Part shown: positions 40,434 through 51,148 of the stretch, in pieces
Position numbering within the stretch: position 1 is the stretch's first letter
Layout: every line of letters begins with the position of its first letter
Source of the DNA: JBPCMN01 sp013695115
Lineage (GTDB): Bacteria > Actinomycetota > Acidimicrobiia > IMCC26256 > JACDBD01
Direction of reading: 5' to 3'
DNA length: 64,000 nucleotides
NCBI GenBank assembly: GCA_051002235.1
Contig: JBPCMN010000058.1
Location: 24,743 to 88,742, forward strand
Translations under genes and position numbers: made by a program
The notes under the pieces: generated by a model
What the model saw: only the letters and a program-made list of their open reading frames with translations
What the model was told of the DNA's origin: nothing
The model's database searches: none

Positions 40434-41695
40434 CGGAGAAGCTGGTGGTCCGCGCCCGTGGGCCACTGCGCGGCACCGTGCGGGTCTCGGGCGCGACCAA
40501 GAACGCGGGGCTGAAGCAGATGGCGGCGGCGCTGCTCGCACCGGGCTGCACTGTCCTGCGCAACGTGACGCCGGTCGCCGATCTCGATGTGATGCTCGAC
40601 GTGCTGCGGGCGATCGGCGCCGGCGTCGAGTGGACCGGCCCCGACGAGCTCACGATCGACGCCCGCCCCGACCTCCACCCCGAGGCCCCGTACGAGCACG
40701 TAACCCGACTGCGCGCCTCGATCAACGTGCTCGGGCCGCTCCTCGCCCGCTGCGGCGAGGCCCGGGTGGCCATGCCGGGCGGCGACAACATCGGGAGCCG
40801 CAAGCTCGACATGCACTTCCGCGGCCTGCAGGCGATGGGGGCCGAGCTCGAGGTCGTACACGGCTTCATCGAAGCCCGGTGCAACGCGTTGTGCGGCGCA
40901 CGGGTGGTCCTGGAGTTCCCCAGCGTCGGCGCGACCGAGAACCTCCTCACCGCCGCCGTGCTCGCCAAGGGCGCGACGATCATCGAGAACGCGGCGCGCG
41001 AGCCCGAGATCACCGACCTCGCCGCTTTCCTGAACCGCATGGGCGCGCACGTCGCCGGCGCAGGCACGTCCACCATCGAGGTGGAGGGCGTGGAGGAGCT
41101 GACGCCGGTCGCGAGCACGCTCATGGGCGACCGCATCGAGGCCGGGACGTTCCTGATGGCATGCGGCATCGCCGGCGGCGAGATCGCGATCGAGGGCACC
41201 GAGCTCGCCCACCTCGAGATGGTGGTCGTGAAGCTGGGCGAGATGGGCCTGAAGGTGTCGCGGACTCCGGACGGGCTGTGGGCCCGGGCCGACGACCGCC
41301 TCCAGGCCATCGACGTGGCGACGCTGCCCTACCCGGGGTTCGCCACCGACTTCATGCCGCTCGTGGTCGCGCTGCTCGCCACCGCCGAGGGCACCGCCAT
41401 CGTCACCGAGAACGTGTTCGACAGCCGGTTCAGCTTCGTCGACGAGCTCAACCGGATGGGTGCCGACGTCCGCAACGAGGGCCGTCACGCGGTTGTGCGT
41501 GGGGTGCCCCGGCTGTCGGGGGCCCCGGTGCGCGCCCTCGACGTCCGGGCGGGTGCCGCGCTCGTGCTCGCGGGCCTGGCCGCCGACGGCGAGACCGAGG
41601 TGCTCGACCCGTATCACGTGGATCGGGGCTATCCGGACCTCGCCGGCCGGCTGTGTTCCCTTGGTGCCGATGTGGAGAGAGCTTCGTTGGAATAG
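40430..41695 (+). CDS. murA: UDP-N-acetylglucosamine 1-carboxyvinyltransferase, Asp-type (fosfomycin-insensitive signature)
   Basis: 421 residues from ATG 40430. First committed step of peptidoglycan synthesis: transfers enolpyruvate from PEP to UDP-GlcNAc. VSGATKNAGLKQMAAALL, RLRASINVLGPLLAR, PSVGATENLLTAAVLAKG, AGTFLMACGIAGGEI and the C-terminal RAGAALVLAGLAADGET are typical. The loop residue that is Cys115 in E. coli is Asp119 here (MPGGDNIGSRKLDMH), the same change as in mycobacteria, which prevents covalent inactivation by fosfomycin. Coupled by 4 nt to the crotonase gene. Confidence 0.93.
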   Translation: MTEKLVVRARGPLRGTVRVSGATKNAGLKQMAAALLAPGCTVLRNVTPVADLDVMLDVLRAIGAGVEWTGPDELTIDARPDLHPEAPYEHVTRLRASINVLGPLLARCGEARVAMPGGDNIGSRKLDMHFRGLQAMGAELEVVHGFIEARCNALCGARVVLEFPSVGATENLLTAAVLAKGATIIENAAREPEITDLAAFLNRMGAHVAGAGTSTIEVEGVEELTPVASTLMGDRIEAGTFLMACGIAGGEIAIEGTELAHLEMVVVKLGEMGLKVSRTPDGLWARADDRLQAIDVATLPYPGFATDFMPLVVALLATAEGTAIVTENVFDSRFSFVDELNRMGADVRNEGRHAVVRGVPRLSGAPVRALDVRAGAALVLAGLAADGETEVLDPYHVDRGYPDLAGRLCSLGADVERASLE

Positions 41696-41696
41696 A

Positions 41697-41809
41697 GCAG
41701 GCCTGCCATCCGCTGCGCGTGAGTAGGGAATTGTGCGGGAGCGGCGAGCGTTCCGAAGGACAGCGGCCAGGTAGCCTGGCCGCTGAGCGAGTGTGACCAA
41801 GAGAGCTAG
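41697..41809 (+). repeat. Stop-associated hairpin repeat, copy R5
   Basis: Starts 1 nt after the murA stop: GCAGGCCTGCCATCC, then GAATTGTGCGGGAGCGGCGA and GCGTTCCGAAGG, a perfect 11-bp stem CAGCGGCCAGG-TAG-CCTGGCCGCTG (41761-41785) and GAGCGAGTGTGACCAAGAG followed by AGCTAG. Relative to R2 the stem has paired changes on both arms. The end of the element overlaps a -10-like box for the next gene. Confidence 0.85.
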
Positions 41810-41812
41810 AGT
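41807..41812 (+). promoter_or_regulatory. -10-like box made partly by repeat R5
   Basis: TAGAGT uses the terminal TAG of repeat R5 plus three following bases and ends 6 nt before ATG 41819, the leaderless spacing. Confidence 0.4.
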
Positions 41813-41818
41813 TGTTTG

Positions 41819-42064
41819 ATGCCTGATACCGACACCGCTGAGCTCGAGCCCCTCGTCCTCGAGGCGATCGAGGCGATTCGCCCCGCGCTCCAGAGCGACG
41901 GCGGCGACATCGAATTCAACGGCATCGACGCCGACATGGTCGTCCACGTCACGCTCGTGGGCGCCTGCGGCACCTGCCCGGTGTCGATGATGACCCTCAA
42001 GGCCGGGGTCGAGCGGATCATCATGGACCGCGCTCCCGGCATTACCGAGGTCGTCGCCGACTAG
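41819..42064 (+). CDS. NifU C-terminal-domain protein (Fe-S cluster scaffold)
   Basis: 81 residues from ATG 41819, 6 nt after TAGAGT. NifU-like domain: VLEAIEAIRPALQSDGGDIEF, VHVTLVGACGTCPVSMMTLKAGVERII, with the cluster-binding CxxC (CGTC). Such small proteins carry Fe-S clusters to apo-proteins. MeaB follows after 22 bp and may be co-transcribed without an obvious functional link. Confidence 0.92.
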   Translation: MPDTDTAELEPLVLEAIEAIRPALQSDGGDIEFNGIDADMVVHVTLVGACGTCPVSMMTLKAGVERIIMDRAPGITEVVAD

Positions 42065-42086
42065 CGCTCCTGATGGGGCGACTGTG

Positions 42087-43028
<942 letters not shown>

Positions 43029-43040
43029 CCTCCTCCGTGA

Positions 43041-43685
43041 ATGGGCAAGCACCCGCTCACCCGGATCCTGGGAGCGGCGGCCGACGGCTCGCTCCCACCG
43101 CCCGACGGCGACGTCGACGTGGTCCCCGCGCCCCCGGGCCCGGTCGACGCCGTCGTCAGCTTTACCGCCCATCTCGTGGTCGCGGCCGGCGTGCGGGTGG
43201 ACGACGTGCGCCAACGCCTCCCCGAGGGGGATCTCACGAACTGGATGCACCCGTCCTTCCTCATGTGGCTGGGCGACGAGCTCGGCAGCCGTCCCGGCAG
43301 CCACGACCTCGTGCTGGCGGCGACGGGCACGCCGGCAGACCAGGATCTCGACCTCCAGGTTTCACCGAGCGCCTACTCCCATCCCCGGGTCGAGTACGCG
43401 TCGCGCCACCGCACCGACGTGCGCGTCTACACCGACCCCGATGCCCTCGGCGTGCTGGTCATCGGCCGCGGCCTCGCCGAGCGGTGGGAGTTCGCGTTCG
43501 AGGTCGAGCCCGCCGGTCGCAACCGGGGCCTCGGCCGCCGGTTGGCGCTGGCGGCGCGCGGCTGCGTCCCCGAAGGCGAGCCGCTCTTCGCGCAAGTGGC
43601 GCCGGGCAACGCCGCGTCGGTGCGGTCGGTGCTCGCCGCCGGATTCCGCCCCATCGGCAGCGAGGTCTTGTTTCCTCGAGGCTAG
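43041..43685 (+). CDS. GNAT-like acetyltransferase family protein
   Basis: 214 residues from ATG 43041, 13 bp after meaB. The C-terminal half carries an acetyl-CoA binding motif A (EPAGRNRGLGRRLALAARGCV) and motif B (LFAQVAPGNAASVRSVLAAGFRPIGSEVLF). The N-terminal half (VDAVVSFTAHLVVAAGVRVDDVRQRLPEGDLTNW) is unlike most GNATs and I do not recognise it. Substrate unknown. Confidence 0.72.
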   Translation: MGKHPLTRILGAAADGSLPPPDGDVDVVPAPPGPVDAVVSFTAHLVVAAGVRVDDVRQRLPEGDLTNWMHPSFLMWLGDELGSRPGSHDLVLAATGTPADQDLDLQVSPSAYSHPRVEYASRHRTDVRVYTDPDALGVLVIGRGLAERWEFAFEVEPAGRNRGLGRRLALAARGCVPEGEPLFAQVAPGNAASVRSVLAAGFRPIGSEVLFPRG

Positions 43686-43688
43686 GTT
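43683..43688 (+). promoter_or_regulatory. -10-like box before the second crotonase
   Basis: TAGGTT, beginning in the preceding gene's stop codon region, ends 8 nt before ATG 43697. Confidence 0.35.
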
Positions 43689-43696
43689 GGCGCGCT

Positions 43697-44473
43697 ATGC
43701 CCGATCTCGTCTCGACCGAACGCCGTGACGACGGCGTCGCGATCGTTCGTCTCGACAACCCGCCGGTGAACGCGCTCTCGCGTGCGGTGCTGGGCGAACT
43801 CGCGTCCGTCGCCGGGGAACTGCGTGGTGACGGGGACGTGAAGGCGGTCGTGGTGACGGGGGAGGGCAAGGCGTTCGCCGCCGGTGCCGACATCTCCGAG
43901 TTCGGCGACTCGGACCGTGCCCGCGAGATCGGCGGTGCCTTCCGGGCCGCGTTCGACGCGGTGGCGGCGCTGCCGCGGCCGGTCATCGCCGCCGTCCACG
44001 GCGTCGCCCTCGGCGGCGGCATGGAGCTGGCGCTCGCCTGCGACCTGCGCATCGCCGCCGACTCGGCCCGGCTGGGCCAACCCGAGATCCTCCTCGGCAT
44101 CATCCCCGGCGCCGGCGCCACCCAACGGCTGCCCCGGCTCGTCGGGCCGGCGCGAGCCAAGGAGCTGATCTGGAGCGGCCGCCAGGTCAAGGCCGATGAA
44201 GCCCTCAGCCTCGGCCTGGTCGACCGGGTCGCGCCGGCCGACGAGCTGCTCGACGCCGCGCTGGCGTGGGCGGGCGAGCTTGCTTCCGGCGCGGTCGTCG
44301 CGATGGGGATGGCGAAGCGGGCGATCGACGAGGGTCTCGGCGGTCGGCTCGCGGCCGGGCTCGACCTCGAGCGGGACGGGTTCGTCGAGGTCTTCGGCAC
44401 CGACGACGCGCAGACCGGCGTGCGCAGCTTCCTCGAGCACGGCCCCGGCAAGGCGAAGTTCGCCGGTCGTTAG
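43697..44473 (+). CDS. Enoyl-CoA hydratase
   Basis: 258 residues. Both catalytic glutamates are present: GVALGGGMELALACD and GQPEILLGIIPGAGATQRLPRL; the oxyanion-hole segment is GKAFAAGADISEF. It should hydrate enoyl-CoA in fatty acid or branched-chain acid degradation. It contrasts with the Gln-substituted relative at 39603. Stops overlap with the convergent SRPBCC gene. Confidence 0.92.
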   Translation: MPDLVSTERRDDGVAIVRLDNPPVNALSRAVLGELASVAGELRGDGDVKAVVVTGEGKAFAAGADISEFGDSDRAREIGGAFRAAFDAVAALPRPVIAAVHGVALGGGMELALACDLRIAADSARLGQPEILLGIIPGAGATQRLPRLVGPARAKELIWSGRQVKADEALSLGLVDRVAPADELLDAALAWAGELASGAVVAMGMAKRAIDEGLGGRLAAGLDLERDGFVEVFGTDDAQTGVRSFLEHGPGKAKFAGR

Positions 44474-44910
44474 CTCTCGACGCGCGCCTTCAAGGTGCGG
44501 AGGTTGCGGCGCCAGATCCGTTTGAGGATCGGCTTCGCCAACCGCTCGCCGACTATCCCGCCCATCCACCACGGGAATCGGAGCCGCTCCTCCCAGCAGA
44601 AGCGGGTCCGGCCGCCCCGCTTGCGCCGCAACGTGAACCGGCCGGTGCCGGTGACGACGCCGCGGTGCACGATCCCCATCGCCCGGCGCGGCTCCCACTC
44701 CGTGACGATGGCGACGTCGTTCGCCCGCAGCGGCCCGACCCGCGTGAGCGACTCGAACTCCGTGCCCACACCCGAACGCCGACTCCCGACGAAGGAGATG
44801 TCGTGGGCGTCCGCCATCCACTCCGGGTGACGCTCGATGTGCTCGACCTCGTCCCACACGTCGGGAGGCGGCGCGTCGATGGTGGTGCAGACGCGGATTC
44901 GCACGCTCAC
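44470..44910 (-). CDS. SRPBCC (polyketide cyclase/START-like) family protein
   Basis: 146 residues from GTG 44910, overlapping the galT stop (GTGA). Sequence pattern VRVCTTIDAPPPDVWDEVEHIERHPEWMADA, GVGTEFESLTRVGPLRANDVAIVTEWEPRRAMGIVHRG and RFCWEERLRFPWWMGG is the helix-grip fold that binds hydrophobic ligands. Function not known; co-transcription with galT gives no clear clue. Confidence 0.82.
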   Translation of the reverse strand: MSVRIRVCTTIDAPPPDVWDEVEHIERHPEWMADAHDISFVGSRRSGVGTEFESLTRVGPLRANDVAIVTEWEPRRAMGIVHRGVVTGTGRFTLRRKRGGRTRFCWEERLRFPWWMGGIVGERLAKPILKRIWRRNLRTLKARVES

Positions 44911-45848
44911 GGCACGGCCACGGCGCGTAGCTGGGCGGCGGCGTCCTCGGGCGCCACCACGTTGACGTAGATGCCGGTGCCGAGCTCGAACCCGGCCTCC
45001 GCCGCGACGCGCGGCCGCACCTCGACGTACCAGTGGAAGAAGCCGGGCGGGCCGGGTGGGGCGCTGTGCACGACGAGGTTGTAGGAGGGGTCGCCCAGCA
45101 GCGCATCCAGCCGGGCCATCGCCTCCCGGGTCGCGCGGGTGACCACCCCGATCTCGGGGTCGGTGGCCTCGTCGAAGCGCGCCCGGGTCGACCGGTGGGC
45201 GACGCGCATCTCGTACGGGGCACTGGCTGCCTCGGGGCACCACGCCGGTGCGGGCCCCTCGACCACGGCCAGGCCCGCACCGGGCGCGGTGGCGGCGGCG
45301 GCGGCCACGAGGTCGTCGCCGGCCGCCTGCACCCGTTCGAGCGCGGCTGTCACCGCCGGCGGGACGAAGTCGAGCGCGATGACCTGCGCGTGCGGATGCG
45401 CGATGGACGCGCCCGCGGTGGGCCCGTGGTTGACCACCGCCTGCACGTAGGCCCGGCCGGCGCCGAGATGGTGGCGCACGCGGTCGCGCAGCACCGTCAC
45501 GGCTTCGACCGCCTCCTCGTCCGCCAGCCGGGCCAGCGGCCGGTCGTGGGCGGGGGAGAGGATCACGACCTCATGCGCGCCGGTCGCGCCCGGTGCCGCG
45601 TCCGCGTCGCCGACGAAGGGGTAGAGGTTGGGCACGACTCGGACGCGCCATCCGGGCGTGTTGGGCGCGCCGTCGCCCGTGCGCGCGACCTCGGGCGGGG
45701 TCTCGTGCTCGCTGCCGGGGCAGAACGGGCAGTCGGTGGCGGCGTCGCGCTCGTCGGTCGCCGTCGAGAAGGCGCCCGGCCGCGCCGCCCGGCCCGGGGC
45801 GAGCAGCACCCAGCGACCGCTGAGCGGGTCCTTGCGGAGCTCCGGCAT
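44907..45848 (-). CDS. galT: Galactose-1-phosphate uridylyltransferase
   Basis: 313 residues. Transfers UMP between glucose-1-P and galactose-1-P in the Leloir pathway. Catalytic HPH in ASIAHPHAQVIAL; zinc-type cysteines CPFC (near residue 40) with HE following; VRVVPNLYPFVGD and GFFHWYVEVRPR are characteristic. Galactokinase is not in the window; a GalE-like epimerase is at 61578. Start supported by TAGCCT 6 nt upstream. Confidence 0.9.
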   Translation of the reverse strand: MPELRKDPLSGRWVLLAPGRAARPGAFSTATDERDAATDCPFCPGSEHETPPEVARTGDGAPNTPGWRVRVVPNLYPFVGDADAAPGATGAHEVVILSPAHDRPLARLADEEAVEAVTVLRDRVRHHLGAGRAYVQAVVNHGPTAGASIAHPHAQVIALDFVPPAVTAALERVQAAGDDLVAAAAATAPGAGLAVVEGPAPAWCPEAASAPYEMRVAHRSTRARFDEATDPEIGVVTRATREAMARLDALLGDPSYNLVVHSAPPGPPGFFHWYVEVRPRVAAEAGFELGTGIYVNVVAPEDAAAQLRAVAVP

Positions 45849-45854
45849 GGACGC

Positions 45855-45860
45855 AGGCTA
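45855..45860 (-). promoter_or_regulatory. -10 box for galT
   Basis: TAGCCT on the minus strand, 6 nt before ATG 45848; faces another -10 (45979) across a 142-bp divergent gap in which I see no other signal. Confidence 0.5.
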
Positions 45861-45978
45861 CGCGGGCGATCGTGAGGCGTTGCTGCGATCGACCAGCGCG
45901 TCCGACGCGCGCCGCCGCGACCAGGGGGATGCGTGTTCGGCGAGCAGGCTAGGCGCGCGTCCCCGCGCGGCCCCCGCG

Positions 45979-45984
45979 TAGCCT
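45979..45984 (+). promoter_or_regulatory. -10 box for the flavoprotein reductase gene
   Basis: TAGCCT ends 6 nt before GTG 45991. Confidence 0.5.
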
Positions 45985-45990
45985 GGTGGC

Positions 45991-47361
45991 GTGACCAGCT
46001 TCCGTAGTGTCCGCCTCGTCATCATCGGCGGTGGCCCCGCCGGCAACACCTGCGCCACCGTGGCCGCGACCCTCGGCGCCGAGGTGACGCTGATCGAGCG
46101 GGACGTGATCGCGGGCGCGGCCCACCTGTGGGACTGCATCCCGTCCAAGGCGATGATCGCCACCGGGGGCGAGCTCACCGAGTTGGCGCGCAGCCATCGG
46201 ATGGGCCTCAAGGCGCACGGCGAGCTCGACTTCGCTGCGCTGCGCGAGCGGGTGGCGTCGATCGAGGAGCACATGCACCGCACCGTCGTCGACCTGCTCG
46301 AGTCGCAGCAGGTGCGGCTGCTCCGGGGCGCCGGCCGCCTCAAGGGTCCCCACGAGGTGGTGGTCGAGACCGCGGCGGGCATCGAGGAGGTCGACGCCGA
46401 CTTCGTGGTGCTCGCGACCGGCTCCCGTCCCCGGGTGCCCGACTTCGCCCCCGTCGACGGCGAGCGCGTCCTGACGACGCGCCAGTCGTACCCGCCGCCC
46501 GAGCTACCCGAGCACGTCGTGATCGTCGGATCGGGCGTGACCGGCGTCGAGTTCACCCATATGTTCGACTCGCTCGGCTCGCAGGTGACCCTCGTGGTCT
46601 CGCGCCAGCAGGTGCTGCCGCTCAAGGACCCCGAGGTCGCGGCGGTGCTGGAGGACGAGTTCCTCCAGCGGGGTGTGGCCCTGCTCAAGGGCGCGCGCGC
46701 CCAGGCGATCGAGCGAGCCGGCGAGAAGGTCACGGTCCGGTGCAACGACGGAAGGGTGGTCGAGGGCTCGCACGCGGTGCTGGCGGTCGGCTCGATTCCC
46801 AACCGCGAGGACCTCGGCCTCGAGGAGGCCGGCGTCGAGGTCGACGACGGCGGCTACATCTCCGTCAACCGGCACTGCCTGTCGAACGTGGAGCACATCT
46901 ACGCCGCCGGCGACGTGTCGGGGAAGCTGCCGCTGTCGTCAGTGGGCGCGATGCAGGGGCGCAAGATCGCCGAGCACCTGATGGGCCTGCACAACCGGCC
47001 CCACCGGCACCTCGACTACGACAAGGCGGCGTCGGCCATCTTCACCGACCCCGAGATCGCCGATGTCGGGCTGGCCGAGGCCGAGGCGTTCGCCGCCGGG
47101 CGCAAGATCCGGGTGACCAAAGTGCCGTTCTCGGCCAACGCCAAGGCCCACATCAAGGGCGATCCCCGCGGGTTCGTGAAGATCCTCTCCGACCCCGCGA
47201 CCGGCGTCGTGCTGGGGGGCTCCATCGTGGGCCGGAACGCCGCCGAGCTCATCAGCGTGGTGGCGGTGGCAGTCACCAACGGGCTCACCACCACCGACAT
47301 CGTCGACTCGCTGCTCGTGCACCCCGCCCTGGCCGAGTCGCTGGCCGACGCGGCGAGCTAG
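45991..47361 (+). CDS. Pyridine-nucleotide disulfide oxidoreductase family flavoprotein lacking the redox disulfide (LpdA/SthA-like)
   Basis: 456 residues from GTG 45991. FAD site IIGGGPAGNTCATVAATLGAEVTLIE, NAD(P) site IVGSGVTGVEFTHMFDSLGSQVTLV, second FAD motif NVEHIYAAGDVSG. Where dihydrolipoamide dehydrogenases have CxxxxC, this reads A44-HLWD-C49 (HLWDCIPSKAM), so only one Cys remains and disulfide chemistry is impossible. The mycobacterial LpdA (NAD(P)H quinone reductase) and soluble transhydrogenases share such a loss. Likely a quinone reductase or transhydrogenase. Confidence 0.87.
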   Translation: MTSFRSVRLVIIGGGPAGNTCATVAATLGAEVTLIERDVIAGAAHLWDCIPSKAMIATGGELTELARSHRMGLKAHGELDFAALRERVASIEEHMHRTVVDLLESQQVRLLRGAGRLKGPHEVVVETAAGIEEVDADFVVLATGSRPRVPDFAPVDGERVLTTRQSYPPPELPEHVVIVGSGVTGVEFTHMFDSLGSQVTLVVSRQQVLPLKDPEVAAVLEDEFLQRGVALLKGARAQAIERAGEKVTVRCNDGRVVEGSHAVLAVGSIPNREDLGLEEAGVEVDDGGYISVNRHCLSNVEHIYAAGDVSGKLPLSSVGAMQGRKIAEHLMGLHNRPHRHLDYDKAASAIFTDPEIADVGLAEAEAFAAGRKIRVTKVPFSANAKAHIKGDPRGFVKILSDPATGVVLGGSIVGRNAAELISVVAVAVTNGLTTTDIVDSLLVHPALAESLADAAS

Positions 47362-47398
47362 CGGTTTCGCCCGCTCCGAACCCGGGTACCCCTGGGGT

Positions 47399-47815
47399 AT
47401 GCAGATCACACTCGACACCGACGACGCCAAGGCCCGCCTGCACGACCTCGCCGGCCAGGCGAGCGAGAAGGCGCAGGAGGCCGCGACTCAGGGCCGCAAG
47501 AAGGTCCAGAAGCGGTACGGGAAGCGGGTCAAGAAGCTCGAGCGCAAGTTCGAGCGCAAGCTGGAGCACGCGGCGCGCGCACTCCCCCTCGACACGCCCG
47601 TCGACAAGCACCGCCGGAGCCGCACCGCCAAGCGTTCCGGGGGGACGTTCTTCATCCTCGCGACCCTCGGCGGCCTCGCGGTCGCGTACTACGCCTGGAA
47701 GCGTCAGCAGGACGCCGCCGACGAGCGGCCCGCGCCCGACGCGTTCGGAACCGCCGTGGACGAGTCGGGCAACGGTCGCCGCGAGACGGCGACCACCCAC
47801 GCCCCGCTCTCCTAG
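47399..47815 (+). CDS. Small single-span membrane protein of unknown function
   Basis: 138 residues from ATG 47399. The first 75 residues are a highly charged helix (EKAQEAATQGRKKVQKRYGKRVKKLERKFERKL), then one membrane segment (about 81-101, GTFFILATLGGLAVAYYAW), then a polar tail. The layout resembles YtxH-like or membrane-anchored coiled-coil proteins but no family is certain. Stop codon directly adjoins that of phzF (TAGCTA). Confidence 0.7.
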   Translation: MQITLDTDDAKARLHDLAGQASEKAQEAATQGRKKVQKRYGKRVKKLERKFERKLEHAARALPLDTPVDKHRRSRTAKRSGGTFFILATLGGLAVAYYAWKRQQDAADERPAPDAFGTAVDESGNGRRETATTHAPLS

Positions 47816-48604
47816 CTAGAGCGCCAGCTCGCCCCGCACGACGGTCACGGCCCGGCCGCCCAGTCTGACGCGACCGCCCTCCACCCGGACCGCGACGGTG
47901 CCCCCGCGCGCGGACGCCTGGTAGCCGACGAGATTGTCGCGGCCGAGCCGCGCCGCCCAGTAGGGACCGAGCGCGCAGTGGGCCGCGCCCGTGACCGGGT
48001 CCTCGTCGATCCCGTAGCGGGGGGCGAAGTAGCGCGAGACGAAATCGGCCTGACTGCCGTCCGCGGCGCTCGTCACGATCACGCTCTCGAATCCTGCGAG
48101 CCGGGCGAACTCGGGGTGGACGCCCCGGACCGCGTCTTCATCCGCGACCTCGATCAGGTACCCGACCCCGGCTTGCATGGTCTCCTTCGCCTCGACACCG
48201 AGCGCGTCGGCCAGACCGTCGGGGAGCGACGCCGGCTCGGGCGGGTCGGCGGGGAAGTCGAGCTCGATCGCGTCACCCGTGCACTCCGCTGACAGGAGTC
48301 CGCGGAACCGGGTGTGAAACCGGGCCGGCTCCGCCCGCTCCAGCCGCCCCGCTTCCCACAACACGTGCGCGCTGGCGAGGGTGGCGTGGCCGCACAGCTC
48401 GACCTCGGTCGTCGGCGTGAACCACCGCAGCTCGAAGTCATCGTCGAGTGGCCGGACGAACGCGGTCTCGGAAAGGCTCATCTCCGCCGCCACCGACTGC
48501 ATCCACGCGTCGTCGGCCGGCTCGTCGAGCAGGGATACCGCCGCGGGATTGCCGGTGAACGGTCGCGATGCGAATGCATCGACGACGAAGAGGGGCACGC
48601 CCAT
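47816..48604 (-). CDS. PhzF-family isomerase/epimerase
   Basis: 262 residues. VVDAFASRPFTGNPAAV at the N-terminus, catalytic Glu46 in EMSLSETAFVRP, LCGHATLASAHVLWE and GIDEDPVTGAAHCALGPYWAARLG are the family signatures. Members shift double bonds or epimerise small acids; the substrate is not predictable. It starts 4 bp after the biotin carboxylase gene, so both are probably on one mRNA. Confidence 0.92.
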   Translation of the reverse strand: MGVPLFVVDAFASRPFTGNPAAVSLLDEPADDAWMQSVAAEMSLSETAFVRPLDDDFELRWFTPTTEVELCGHATLASAHVLWEAGRLERAEPARFHTRFRGLLSAECTGDAIELDFPADPPEPASLPDGLADALGVEAKETMQAGVGYLIEVADEDAVRGVHPEFARLAGFESVIVTSAADGSQADFVSRYFAPRYGIDEDPVTGAAHCALGPYWAARLGRDNLVGYQASARGGTVAVRVEGGRVRLGGRAVTVVRGELAL

Positions 48605-48608
48605 CGGG

Positions 48609-50366
<1,758 letters not shown>

Positions 50367-50398
50367 CGGCCGCCTCTCCGGCTCGCGGATGATGGCCG

Positions 50399-50405
50399 TA
50401 TCCTA
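50399..50405. promoter_or_regulatory. Overlapping divergent -10 boxes between accA3-like gene and birA
   Basis: TATCCT on the plus strand (50399-50404) and TAGGAT on the minus strand (50405-50400) overlap almost fully, so the two genes may compete for polymerase at one short divergent promoter. Confidence 0.4.
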
Positions 50406-50433
50406 CGGGCCGCCCTTCGATCGGCCCATTTCC

Positions 50434-51144
50434 GTGCGATTTCAGGTTCGACGGTTCGACTCGCTCGATTCCACCAACCGGTACCTCCTCGACGAAGCGC
50501 GAGCAGGTGCACCCGAGGGACTGGTGGCGGTGGCCGACTACCAAACGGCAGGTCGGGGCCGGCGCGGGCGGACCTGGGTTGCGCCACCGGGCGCGTCGTT
50601 GCTCGTGTCGGTGCTTCTGCGCCCGTCGCTGGCGCCCGATCGCGCGCAGCTCGTCTCGATCGGCGCCGGGCTCGCGATGGCCGACGCGGTCGAGCGCGTC
50701 GTCGGGTTCGCGCCCGCGCTCAAGTGGCCCAACGACCTCCTCGTGGACGACAAGAAGCTGGCGGGGCTGCTCGCCGAGGCCGACCCCGACGCCGTCGTCG
50801 TGGGTGTGGGCGTCAACGTCGAATGGCACGACTTCCCACCCGAGGTCGCCGAGACCGCGACCGCGTGCAACCTGGTCGCGGGACGGACGGTCGACCGCGA
50901 CGCGATCCTCGATGCGTTTCTCGACGGGCTGGCGGCGCGCTACCGCGACTTCGAGGGCGTCCTTCCCGAGTACCGCGCCCGCCTGTCGACGCTCGGGCGC
51001 CGGGTGCGGGTCGAGACGGGAACGGGCACGCTCACGGGCACCGCGGTGGACGTGGGGGAGAGCGGCGAGCTGCTGGTCGAACCGGACGGCGCCGATCGCG
51101 TCGCGGTGCACGCCGGCGACGTCGTCCACCTGCGCGACGCGTAG
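50434..51144 (+). CDS. birA: Biotin-[acetyl-CoA-carboxylase] ligase, no DNA-binding domain
   Basis: 236 residues from GTG 50434, preferred because the ATGs at 50389/50392 lie upstream of the likely -10. Class I ligase without the N-terminal helix-turn-helix: FDSLDSTNRYLLDEARAG, the biotinyl-AMP loop AGRGRRGRTWVAPPG, LKWPNDLLVDDKKLAGLLAE, GVGVNVEW. The C-terminal cap domain is present (LSTLGRRVRVETGTG). It adds biotin to Lys551 of the carboxylase encoded next door on the opposite strand. Confidence 0.92.
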   Translation: MRFQVRRFDSLDSTNRYLLDEARAGAPEGLVAVADYQTAGRGRRGRTWVAPPGASLLVSVLLRPSLAPDRAQLVSIGAGLAMADAVERVVGFAPALKWPNDLLVDDKKLAGLLAEADPDAVVVGVGVNVEWHDFPPEVAETATACNLVAGRTVDRDAILDAFLDGLAARYRDFEGVLPEYRARLSTLGRRVRVETGTGTLTGTAVDVGESGELLVEPDGADRVAVHAGDVVHLRDA

Positions 51145-51148
51145 CTAG

